A model generated the notes under the pieces. The model was not told the DNA's origin, did not search any database, and saw only the letters and a list, made by a program, of their open reading frames with translations. DNA of 64,000 nt from Paenibacillus_AB hodogayensis (lineage in GTDB: Bacteria; Bacillota; Bacilli; Paenibacillales; NBRC-103111). The stretch covers positions 305,773 to 369,772 of the forward strand of contig NZ_BAAAYO010000005.1 of the NCBI RefSeq assembly GCF_039536325.1, read 5' to 3'. Below, in pieces: positions 16,411 through 23,826 of this stretch. Made by a program: the position numbers and the translations under genes. Each line of letters begins with the position of its first letter. The first letter of the stretch is position 1.

Positions 16411-17241
16411 ATGCGGATCGACGCCCACCAGCATTATTGGAAGCCGCAGCGCGGGGATTACGGCTGGCTGACGCCGGACACGGGCGTGCTGTATCGGGAC
16501 TGGCTGCCGGAGCAGTTGGAGCCGCTGCTGCACAGTCACGGCATCGCGCGTACAGTCGTCGTCCAGGCGGCGCCGACCGTTGAGGAGACGCGCTACCTGC
16601 TCGCCTTGAGCGAAGCGCATTCTTCCATTGCCGGCGTCGTCGGCTGGATCGATTTTGAATCGCCGCACTTTGCGTCAGAGCTGGAACGGATGCGCCTTCA
16701 CCCCCGGTTCGTCGGCTTGCGCCCGATGATTCAGGATTTGCCGAAGGACTGGATGCTGCGGGAACCGGTCGTCCGACATATGAAGGTGCTGGAGAAGGAA
16801 CGTTTTCCGCTTGATTTGCAGCTGCGGCCCCACCTGCTGGACAGCGCGGCCCGGCTGATGGAGCAGGTTCCGCAGCTGCGGGCGGTTATCGATCATATCG
16901 CCAAGCCGGTATACGGCCAAGCTTTTGCCGAATGGAAAGCGGGGATCGAACGGCTGGCCGCCTATCCGGGCATGCTGTGCAAGCTGTCCGGCATGGTGCC
17001 GGAGCAGGGCGATACGGAGTGGTCCAGCGAGTTATGGAAGCCGTATGCGGAGACGATATTCGCCGCATTCGGTCCGGAGCGGATTATGTTCGGCAGCGAC
17101 TGGCCGGTCTGCCTGATCTCGGCCTCGTACGACGAGGTGGTCGAGACGGCCGCCAGTTTGCTCCCATCCGGGTGGGGCGCTGCCGAGCTTGCCGGCGTAT
17201 GGGGCTTGAACGCCGCGCGCTTTTACGGGCTGGAAGATTAA
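16411..17241 (+). CDS. amidohydrolase-family sugar lactonase (L-fucono/L-rhamnonolactonase-like)
   Basis: 276 residues, a TIM-barrel metal-dependent hydrolase of the amidohydrolase-2 type. Motifs: RIDAHQHYW at the N-terminus (metal-binding H-x-H), VIDHIAKP mid-protein, and FGSDWPV near 230 with the catalytic Asp. Length and motifs agree with L-fuconolactonases and related lactonases of non-phosphorylated deoxysugar oxidation. ATG 16411 was chosen because it follows GTAAGG directly after the stop of the preceding gene; the two form an operon. With the rhamnosidase in the area, a role in L-rhamnose or L-fucose oxidation is reasonable but not proven; the dehydrogenase step is missing here. Confidence 0.8.
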   Translation: MRIDAHQHYWKPQRGDYGWLTPDTGVLYRDWLPEQLEPLLHSHGIARTVVVQAAPTVEETRYLLALSEAHSSIAGVVGWIDFESPHFASELERMRLHPRFVGLRPMIQDLPKDWMLREPVVRHMKVLEKERFPLDLQLRPHLLDSAARLMEQVPQLRAVIDHIAKPVYGQAFAEWKAGIERLAAYPGMLCKLSGMVPEQGDTEWSSELWKPYAETIFAAFGPERIMFGSDWPVCLISASYDEVVETAASLLPSGWGAAELAGVWGLNAARFYGLED

Positions 17242-17314
17242 CAAGGGTTACAGGCGTCGGAGCCGAGCCTGTGCACGAAGGCTCCTTTCGCTTAACGGCG
17301 GAAGGGGCTTTCTG

Positions 17315-17494
17315 GTGTTTTGCCCTTATAAGGTAAAATACATCGATCTGGCCATCGGCGACAGGGAGATCGATATTATCCCGGCGAACGAGCTCGGTAT
17401 CCGTACATGTCTGTTTCAAAACCGTACACCGGGGGCCGATTATTATATCGATTCGTACGACCAATTCGAATCCGTGATCGGGTTCCGGAAATGA
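17315..17494 (+). pseudogene. HAD-superfamily hydrolase remnant (C-terminal part)
   Basis: An open frame of 59 codons encodes IGDREIDIIPANELGIRTCL followed by a GADYYIDSYDQF-type ending, the C-terminal motif IV (G-D-x-x-x-D) region of HAD-like phosphatases. Such proteins have about 200-230 residues, so three quarters of the gene including the nucleophile Asp motif is gone. GTG 17315 has no convincing ribosome site. The fragment is followed by an intact terminator, which suggests a deletion removed the front of the gene. Confidence 0.65.
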
Positions 17495-17495
17495 C

Positions 17496-17530
17496 AAAGA
17501 AGACGCCCTCGGGGGCGTCTTCTTTGATTT
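17496..17530. terminator. strong terminator
   Basis: AAAGAAGACGCCC-TCG-GGGGCGTCTTCTTT, near perfect. It can act for the HAD remnant on the plus strand and for the small minus-strand gene starting at 17713. Confidence 0.85.
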
Positions 17531-17536
17531 CGGACT

Positions 17537-17713
17537 TCAGTGGCAGTCCGGAGCGTCGTTATAGACGATGGAGTCGCCGTTCAGGACGATCAGCGGCTGC
17601 GGAACGTAAGGCTTCGCTTCAACCACGCTCGGACGTTCTTTTTGACCGTATATGGCAATGACGACCGCGACGACAGCGATTAATGGAAAGGTGATCCACT
17701 TTTTTTTGTTCAT
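17537..17713 (-). CDS. small membrane-anchored hypothetical protein
   Basis: 58 residues: MNKKKW, then one hydrophobic helix (about 7-23), then a 35-residue extracytoplasmic tail with several prolines ending in NDAPDCH. ATG 17713 is chosen because AAAAGGGG lies about 9 nt upstream; an ATG 30 bases further out has no such site. It could be an anchored peptide or a poorly cleaved secreted one. The following 413-bp gap up to 18126 contains the ECF-type promoter listed next and otherwise AT-rich sequence in which I see no gene. Confidence 0.55.
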   Translation of the reverse strand: MNKKKWITFPLIAVVAVVIAIYGQKERPSVVEAKPYVPQPLIVLNGDSIVYNDAPDCH

Positions 17714-18032
17714 GAGGCCCGGCCCCTTTTCTGCGTTGTTCATTCGATTAAAGTATACCCCATTTCATAGTAAATGACTAGGAATATTTTTGGGCGATTC
17801 TGATTGCCTTTCATGCAAATATATTAATCCTTTATAGCTGAAATTCCAAAATTTCCATAGTATACTAGAAAAGAATAATAGCTGACATGGAAGCCCCGAA
17901 ACGGACCCGATCGCTTGTCCCGCAAGGGGCGGACTCCTTATGAAAGCAGCGCAGACGGTCTGATCTTGTCGTAGTTCCCCGTACCTATTTGTCTATTTGT
18001 GAGGGTAAGTTTTGCAAAAAAGTTGAAAACCG

Positions 18033-18061
18033 TGTAACTTTTTTCGTCGAACGTTCGTCTA
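18033..18061 (+). promoter_or_regulatory. ECF-sigma-type promoter (SigX/SigW-like) of the export operon
   Basis: TGTAAC (18033-18038), 17 nt including a T-run, CGTCTA (18056-18061). It fits Bacillales envelope-stress ECF promoters (TGAAAC/TGTAAC, 16-17 nt, CGTA/CGTC). It lies 65 bp before the first ATPase gene. Confidence 0.6.
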
Positions 18062-18126
18062 TACCTTTGGGTGTATTGGATATGAACTGAATATGAACGA
18101 AGAATGACGGGAGGGAGAGTCAGGGG

Positions 18127-18993
18127 ATGGGTTGGCTGAAACGTTCCGCCGCACACACAAAAAAGGAAACAACACCGACCGGACCGCTGCCTGCAAACGC
18201 GGGAGACATGCCGGTCGAAGGCGGGCTGTCGGAAAGCGCCGCCGGTGTCGAAGCGGTGGTCCGTACGCCGTCGCCGGTGCCGATCTTGCAGCCGAACCGC
18301 AACGAATCGGCCGTTCTCGAACCGATTTTGACCGTGAGCGGTGTCGAACGGTCTTTTCAGGTGGGCGGACAGCAGCTTCATGTGCTTAAGGGCATAGACA
18401 TGGAACTGCAACCGAATCGGCTCGTCATGCTCCGGGGCCGCTCGGGCTCGGGCAAGACGACGCTGCTCAACATGATCGGGGGGCTGGATCAGCCGAACCG
18501 CGGCGAAATTTTTTTTCTGGGACATCCGTTTCACCAGTGGAACGACGACAAGCGCACGCAAGTGAGAAGGAAACGAATCGGATTTATTTTCCAGTCTTTC
18601 GCGCTTATGCCGCTCCTGTCCGCCTGGGAAAACGTCGAGCTGGCGCTTCGCATGGCGGGAGTGCCGCGCTCGGAGTGGAAGCCGCGCGTTCAGCATTGCC
18701 TGGAGCTTGTCGGCCTCAGCAAACGGATGCATCACCGGCCGTTCGAGCTATCTGGGGGCGAGCAGCAACGCGTCGCCATCGCCAAGGCGATCGCTCACCG
18801 GCCGACGCTGCTGTTGGCGGACGAACCGACCGCCGAATTGGATTCGCAGATGGGGGCGCAGGTCATGGCCGTATTCCGGGAAATTATCGATACGGAGCAG
18901 GTGACCATCTGCATGACGACCCACGACCCTACGATTTTGGAGGTAGCCGACCATGTCTATCAAATGGTTGATGGAAAATTCATCACTACATAA
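18127..18993 (+). CDS. MacB/LolD-type ABC ATPase with N-terminal extension
   Basis: 288 residues. The first 65 form a low-complexity, Pro/Ala/Gly-rich extension unusual for this family. The ATPase follows with Walker A GRSGSGKTTLLN, Q-loop in GFIFQSFALMP, signature ELSGGEQQR, Walker B LLLADEPTAELD and switch CMTTHDP. The family (LolD, MacB, YknY) drives mechanotransmission-type ABC systems with FtsX-like permeases. It is first in an operon with a fusion lipoprotein (41-bp overlap), a permease, a second ATPase and a binding protein, behind an ECF-type promoter. This resembles the SigW-controlled YknWXYZ system of Bacillus, which protects against a toxic peptide. Confidence 0.88.
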   Translation: MGWLKRSAAHTKKETTPTGPLPANAGDMPVEGGLSESAAGVEAVVRTPSPVPILQPNRNESAVLEPILTVSGVERSFQVGGQQLHVLKGIDMELQPNRLVMLRGRSGSGKTTLLNMIGGLDQPNRGEIFFLGHPFHQWNDDKRTQVRRKRIGFIFQSFALMPLLSAWENVELALRMAGVPRSEWKPRVQHCLELVGLSKRMHHRPFELSGGEQQRVAIAKAIAHRPTLLLADEPTAELDSQMGAQVMAVFREIIDTEQVTICMTTHDPTILEVADHVYQMVDGKFITT

Positions 18994-20038
18994 AGCTTGT
19001 CTCTCGATTGCGTTGACCGCTTCCCTGGTTGCCGCCACCGGCTGCTCGCTGCTGCCGAAGGAGGCCGAGGAAGAGACGCTGCCGGCTATCACTCCGCCGA
19101 AGATGTCCGAGAAGCCCGAATACGAGGTCAAGACGACAACGCTTGAAACGAAGTTGCGCGGCTCGGGACGGTTGATGTCGACCAAAGAGGAGACTCTCTA
19201 CTTTACCAATGAAGATTCGCGAAGAATCAAGGACATTTATGTGAAGACGGGGGATGCCGTCACCGCCGGTCAGCTGATCGCGGAGCTCGATGTATCCACC
19301 CTGGAAAGCGATTTGCGCCAGAAGCGGCTGCAGCAGCGCAGCGAAGAGCTGAAAATGATCGAGACGTTGCGCAAAAACGACGGCTCTCAATCCGCAGAAG
19401 AGCTGGAGCAAGCCAAAATCCAGTTCGAGCTGAAGAAAGAAGAGCTGACCAAGCTGGAGCAGACGATCGCCAAAGCGAAGCTGGTCGCGCCTTACAGCGG
19501 CACGATCGTCTCCATCGCGGTCAAGAAGGGCGACAACGCAAAGGCCTACGACGATATCGCGGTCATCGCCGACCTGACCCAGCTGACGGTAGCGGCCGAC
19601 CTGAGCACGGACGATCTGAAGAAGGTTGCGCTCGGCATGGAGGTTCTCGTCGACATCAATTCCGCCGGTCAGCACAAGGGCAAGGTGAAGCAGCTGCCGC
19701 TGCCGAAGAAGGACAACAACAATAACGGAGGCAATATGCCGGGACAGCCGAAGACGCAGGACACCATCGAGAACTACCTGCTCGTCGAGCTCGATTCGTT
19801 TCCGCAAGGCTTGAACCGGGGAACGCCGCTCAGCGTTACAGTTATTGCCCAGCGCAAAGAGAATGCCGTCGTCATCCCGGCCGCTGCCTTGCGTACTTAT
19901 TCCGGACGCAATTACGTGCAGGTGATTGACGAGAAAAAGAACAAACGCGAGGTTGACGTCGAAATCGGCCAGCAATCGTCCACGGAAGTGGAAATTGTCA
20001 AAGGCTTGCAGCCGGGGCAAAAAGTGGTGGGGAGATAA
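18953..20038 (+). CDS. membrane-fusion (HlyD/MacA-like) lipoprotein
   Basis: 361 residues. Signal sequence with lipobox VAATGC (Cys31). Biotinyl-lipoyl-like beta segment (about 80-105, VKTGDAVTAGQLIAELD), a coiled coil (about 105-165, rich in Lys/Glu), the second half of the lipoyl domain (VAPYSGTIVSIAVKKGD) and a beta-barrel part. There is an Asn/Gly-rich loop (DNNNNGGNM) near 255. The product would sit on the outer face of the membrane and link the permease to its substrate, as YknX or MacA do. Start ATG 18953 has TTTTGGAGGT upstream and lies inside the ATPase gene. Confidence 0.88.
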   Translation: MSIKWLMENSSLHKACLSIALTASLVAATGCSLLPKEAEEETLPAITPPKMSEKPEYEVKTTTLETKLRGSGRLMSTKEETLYFTNEDSRRIKDIYVKTGDAVTAGQLIAELDVSTLESDLRQKRLQQRSEELKMIETLRKNDGSQSAEELEQAKIQFELKKEELTKLEQTIAKAKLVAPYSGTIVSIAVKKGDNAKAYDDIAVIADLTQLTVAADLSTDDLKKVALGMEVLVDINSAGQHKGKVKQLPLPKKDNNNNGGNMPGQPKTQDTIENYLLVELDSFPQGLNRGTPLSVTVIAQRKENAVVIPAAALRTYSGRNYVQVIDEKKNKREVDVEIGQQSSTEVEIVKGLQPGQKVVGR

Positions 20039-20043
20039 CGCCT

Positions 20044-22944
20044 ATGCCAATGCTCCGATTTCTGTACCGCAAAATGTGGAACAACCGCTGGATGACGCTA
20101 AGCACGCTCGTAGGGCTGATCGTGGCGGTGTCGTTCACGACGAGCATCCCGATGTACTCCGACGGTTCGCTCAAGCGCGTCGTCGCCAAAACGCTGCTGG
20201 ACAATACGGACGGGCTTCCGCCGGGCTCCACGCTGATCCGCTACCAGGCGGTCGGCGCGGACAAAGCCGATCTGGAATCGCTCAAGGACGTTGACGCCTA
20301 TATCCGTGAGGATATTCCGAAGCAGATCGGTTTCCCGGTCATGAGTGCAGTGCGAACGTATTCGATACGAAGCTCTCAGATAACGCCGGTCGATCCGAGC
20401 AAGACGGATCCGAGCAAGCGGCGCCAAATGACGATTTCTTCTTGGAGCGGCTTGGACGATCAAGTGGACATCTCGACTGGTGCCACCTTCTCGAACCAGG
20501 TGAAAAATGGGGTCATCGAGGCCCTCGTGCTGGAAGAGGCGATGTACCGCAACGATTTTCGCGTCGGCGACGAATTCAACTATCCGCTGACGGGCGGGCT
20601 CGGCATTCCTCCGCTCAAGGTGAAGGTTGTCGGCACGTTCAAGCCGAAGCAGGAGCAGGATGCTTACTGGTATCAGGGCTTCGAAGGACTGCTGAACAGC
20701 TTCCTCATCCATGAGGATGTGTTCCAGAACGACCTGCTCCAGCAGAAAAAAATTCCGCTCAATCTGGCCAACTGGTATTATGCGTTCGATTTGCGGGAGA
20801 TCAAGACGAGTCAATTGGCGGATCTGACCCGCAAGCTCGACCGGCTCGATATTACGCTATACCAGAAGTTGAAGGAAACGAAGGTCGATTTCTCGTTTAA
20901 AGACATGCTTAACGAGTTTAAAAAGCAAAGCCTGCAAATGCAAATGATGCTGTTCACGCTAGCTGCGCCGATGATCGCCATGGTGTTTTATTACATAGTC
21001 ATGAACGCTCGCCAGTCGCTGGACCGCCAGCGCAGCGATATCGCCGTGCTGCGCAGCCGGGGCGGAAGCACCGGTCAAATCGTGTGGGTGTATTTGCTGG
21101 AAGGGCTTATACTCGGAGCCGTCGCGATGGTGATCGGACCGATGATCGGCTGGCTGATGGCCAAAGGGATCGGTTCGTCGAACGGTTTTCTGGCCTTCGT
21201 CGACCGCAAGGCGGTGCCGGTCGGAGTAACCGGCGAGGCGCTGCTGTACGGAGTCGCCGCCGTCGTGCTCGCGATCGTGGCCAGCGTCATTCCGGCCGTA
21301 TCGTTCGCCCGCTCGTCCATCGTCAGCTACAAGCAGAAGCTGGCCCGGTCCGACCGCAAGCCGGTTTGGCAGCGTTGGTTTCTGGATATTTTGCTGATCG
21401 CCCTGGTCGGTTACGGCTATTATTCGTTCCAAAATTACCAGGTTTTATCTGCAAAGACAGGATTATCGAACGATCAGTTGCAAGTGCATCCGCTGCTGTT
21501 TTTCGTTCCGGCTTTATCGATTTTCGCCCTCGGGCTGTTCTTTTTGCGCGTATTTCCATGGCTGCTCCGGCTTGCCAACTGGCTTGGCAAAACGTTTCTG
21601 CCGGTGCCGATATACTTGACGCTCGCTCAGCTGTCGCGCTCGTCCAAGGCGTATTACCCGCTGATGCTGCTGCTTATCCTGACGCTGGGGCTCGGCGTGT
21701 ACAATTCCTCGGCGGCGCGGACGATCGATCTCAATTCGACCGAACGGACGTTGTATCAATACGGAACCGACGTCGTGCTGCAAACCGCCTGGGAAGGCTA
21801 CTCGGAGTTTACTCCTCCGAAAGCCGGACAGGGAGGCCAAGGCGGACAGGGAGGTCAAGGAGGGCAGGGCGGTTCTGGTGGCAACCCGGGTGGTAACCCA
21901 GGAGGCAATCCAGGTGGCAACCCGGGCGGAGAACAAAACTCGAAGACGCTTTATACCGAGCCGCCGTTTCAAATGTACCGGGAGATGGAGGGCGTCGCTC
22001 ACGCGGCACGGGTTCTTCAGACGAAGGGGAACATCGTCGTGTCCGGCAAATCGCTCGGTCAAGGAACCGTTATGGGCATCGACAATGACCAATTCGCCGA
22101 GGTGGCCTGGTTCCGTAACGATCTGTTCCCGGCTCATCCGCGCGCCTATCTGAACTTGCTCGGCTCGTACGAGCAGGCGGTCATTATTCCGGAGTCGTTC
22201 GCCAAGAAACACCAGCTCAAGCCCGGCGACCTGCTGTCTATTGCTATTCAACAGCAAATGGTCGAGTTCGTTGTGGTTGGCATTTTGCCTTACTGGCCAT
22301 CGCAATATCCGGAGCAATCGCCGTTCTTTATCGCCAATCTCGATTACATATTCGATCAGTCGCCGATCACGCCGTATGAAGTGTGGCTGAAGATGAAGGA
22401 AGGCGCGAAGCTGACGCCGGTCATTGAAGAGATACAGGCGAAGGGTATTCAGATTGTCAGCTACAAGGACGTGCGCAACGAATTGATTACGCAAGCCAAG
22501 CATCCGTCGCGAGGCGGCGTGTTCGGTATTCTGAGTCTGGGCTTCCTCGTTTCGGTGCTCGTCTCGCTGATCGGCTACGTGCTGTACTGGTTTTTCAATT
22601 TGTCCAGCCGGGTCGTGCAGTTCGGGGTGCTTCGCGCTATGGGCTTGTCGCGCAGGCAGCTGACAGGCATGCTGCTGCTCGAACAAGTGTTTACGGCCGG
22701 TCTGTCGATCGTGCTCGGCTTCGCCATCGGCAAGCTGACGAGCTACCTGTTCCTGCCATTCCTGCAAACGGCCGAGAACGCCAAGGTCCAGGTGCCGCCG
22801 TTCCGGGTCGTCTTTGAAGCCAAAGACATGTACCAGTTGTACGGCGTCGTGGCGTTCATGCTGGTCACCGGCGCGACGCTGCTTCTGCTGCACATCCGCC
22901 GGCTGAGGGTTCACCAGGCCGTCAAGCTGGGAGAGGAGCGGTAA
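20044..22944 (+). CDS. large FtsX/MacB-type ABC permease with Gly-rich insertion
   Basis: 966 residues. An N-terminal helix (about 20-38), a large extracytoplasmic domain, an FtsX-like three-helix block (about 300-430, with RSDIAVLRSRGGSTGQI), further helices (about 445-560), a second extracytoplasmic domain (about 570-820) and a final FtsX block (about 830-960, with FGVLRAMGLSRRQLTGMLLL). Duplicated FtsX blocks in one chain are typical of long LolC/MacB-like permeases. Residues about 595-632 are a Gly/Gln/Asn/Pro tandem repeat inside the second external domain. ATG 20044 follows GGGAGATAACGCCT, 5 bp after the fusion protein. It probably works with both ATPases of the operon. Confidence 0.87.
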   Translation: MPMLRFLYRKMWNNRWMTLSTLVGLIVAVSFTTSIPMYSDGSLKRVVAKTLLDNTDGLPPGSTLIRYQAVGADKADLESLKDVDAYIREDIPKQIGFPVMSAVRTYSIRSSQITPVDPSKTDPSKRRQMTISSWSGLDDQVDISTGATFSNQVKNGVIEALVLEEAMYRNDFRVGDEFNYPLTGGLGIPPLKVKVVGTFKPKQEQDAYWYQGFEGLLNSFLIHEDVFQNDLLQQKKIPLNLANWYYAFDLREIKTSQLADLTRKLDRLDITLYQKLKETKVDFSFKDMLNEFKKQSLQMQMMLFTLAAPMIAMVFYYIVMNARQSLDRQRSDIAVLRSRGGSTGQIVWVYLLEGLILGAVAMVIGPMIGWLMAKGIGSSNGFLAFVDRKAVPVGVTGEALLYGVAAVVLAIVASVIPAVSFARSSIVSYKQKLARSDRKPVWQRWFLDILLIALVGYGYYSFQNYQVLSAKTGLSNDQLQVHPLLFFVPALSIFALGLFFLRVFPWLLRLANWLGKTFLPVPIYLTLAQLSRSSKAYYPLMLLLILTLGLGVYNSSAARTIDLNSTERTLYQYGTDVVLQTAWEGYSEFTPPKAGQGGQGGQGGQGGQGGSGGNPGGNPGGNPGGNPGGEQNSKTLYTEPPFQMYREMEGVAHAARVLQTKGNIVVSGKSLGQGTVMGIDNDQFAEVAWFRNDLFPAHPRAYLNLLGSYEQAVIIPESFAKKHQLKPGDLLSIAIQQQMVEFVVVGILPYWPSQYPEQSPFFIANLDYIFDQSPITPYEVWLKMKEGAKLTPVIEEIQAKGIQIVSYKDVRNELITQAKHPSRGGVFGILSLGFLVSVLVSLIGYVLYWFFNLSSRVVQFGVLRAMGLSRRQLTGMLLLEQVFTAGLSIVLGFAIGKLTSYLFLPFLQTAENAKVQVPPFRVVFEAKDMYQLYGVVAFMLVTGATLLLLHIRRLRVHQAVKLGEER
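21826..21933 (+). repeat. in-frame Gly-rich tandem repeat within permease
   Basis: About 108 bp of short tandem units encoding GQG repeats followed by four GNPG repeats. Codons vary between units (GGA/GGC/GGT), so this is an amino-acid repeat under selection or a decayed slippage tract. It forms a flexible external linker. Confidence 0.85.
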
Positions 22945-22947
22945 CCG

Positions 22948-23826
22948 ATGATCACGTGCGAAGGACTCGTCAAAATTTACAAAACCGACGAAATCGAGGT
23001 CGTCGCGCTGCAAGGGCTGAACATTCACGTAGATCCCGGCGAGATGATGGCGATCATCGGCAACAGCGGCAGCGGGAAGTCGACCCTGCTCAACATCTTG
23101 GGCGGGCTGGACCGCCCGTCTGCCGGGCAGGTGCGCGTCGGCGATTGGGATTTGCTGAAAATTACCGACGATCAGCTCGTCGACTACAAACGCAAGACGG
23201 TCGGCTTCATTTGGCAAAACAATGCTCGCAACCTGCTGCCCTATTTGACCGCGCTGGAAAATGTGGAAATGCCGATGATGCTTAACGGCAAAATCGACCG
23301 TGCCTACGCCAAACAGCTGCTTGAATGGGTCGGGCTGAAGGAGCGGCTGAACAACAAACTGTATCAGCTGTCCGGGGGTGAACAGCAGCGTGTCGCTATC
23401 GCGATTTCGCTGTCCAACCGGCCGTCCCTTCTGCTCGCCGACGAGCCTACCGGCTCGGTCGACACGCAGACGTCGGATATGATTATGAATATTTTCCGCC
23501 GGCTCAACAAGGAGATTGGCGTAACGATCGTCATCGTTACCCATGACTTGTCGCTGGCCAGCAAGGTGGATCGTGTCGTCGCCATCCGCGACGGGATGAC
23601 CAGCACCGAGTTTGTCAAGCGCAATGCGAACTTGGGTGCGGACGAACGGGTCAGCATGAAGGAAGGCCACGAGGAGTACGTCGTCCTCGACCGCGCAGGA
23701 CGGCTGCAGATCCCGAAGGATTACTTGCAGGCGCTGGGCATTACGAACAAAGCTTCGATGGAATTCGACGGCAAAACGATTACGATCAAATCACCGAATC
23801 AATTGGGGGAAACCAAAGATGACTAA
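22948..23826 (+). CDS. second ABC ATPase with C-terminal AbrB-like domain
   Basis: 292 residues. A LolD/MacB-type nucleotide-binding domain occupies 1-225: Walker A GNSGSGKSTLLN, Q-loop GFIWQNNARNLLP, signature QLSGGEQQR, Walker B LLLADEPTGSVD, switch IVTHD. After it, residues about 242-288 (YVVLDRAGRLQIPKDYLQAL, then MEFDGKTITIK) look like a SpoVT/AbrB or MazE swapped-hairpin domain, normally a DNA-binding or dimerising fold. This fusion is unusual for a transporter ATPase; it might dimerise the subunit or link transport to gene control. Start ATG with GGAGAGGAGCGG upstream; overlaps the next gene by 8 bases. Confidence 0.85.
   Translation: MITCEGLVKIYKTDEIEVVALQGLNIHVDPGEMMAIIGNSGSGKSTLLNILGGLDRPSAGQVRVGDWDLLKITDDQLVDYKRKTVGFIWQNNARNLLPYLTALENVEMPMMLNGKIDRAYAKQLLEWVGLKERLNNKLYQLSGGEQQRVAIAISLSNRPSLLLADEPTGSVDTQTSDMIMNIFRRLNKEIGVTIVIVTHDLSLASKVDRVVAIRDGMTSTEFVKRNANLGADERVSMKEGHEEYVVLDRAGRLQIPKDYLQALGITNKASMEFDGKTITIKSPNQLGETKDD

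Noticed and set aside
21826..21933. Short regular repeats considered as a CRISPR array
   Set aside because: Units are 9-12 bp, in frame and without spacers; they encode a Gly-rich linker. No cas genes or other CRISPR-like arrays were seen.
21514..23670. A 718-codon open frame on the minus strand opposite the permease and second ATPase
   Set aside because: It is the antisense shadow of two well-supported genes in high-GC sequence; composition is Arg/His/Asp/Gln-rich with no domain.
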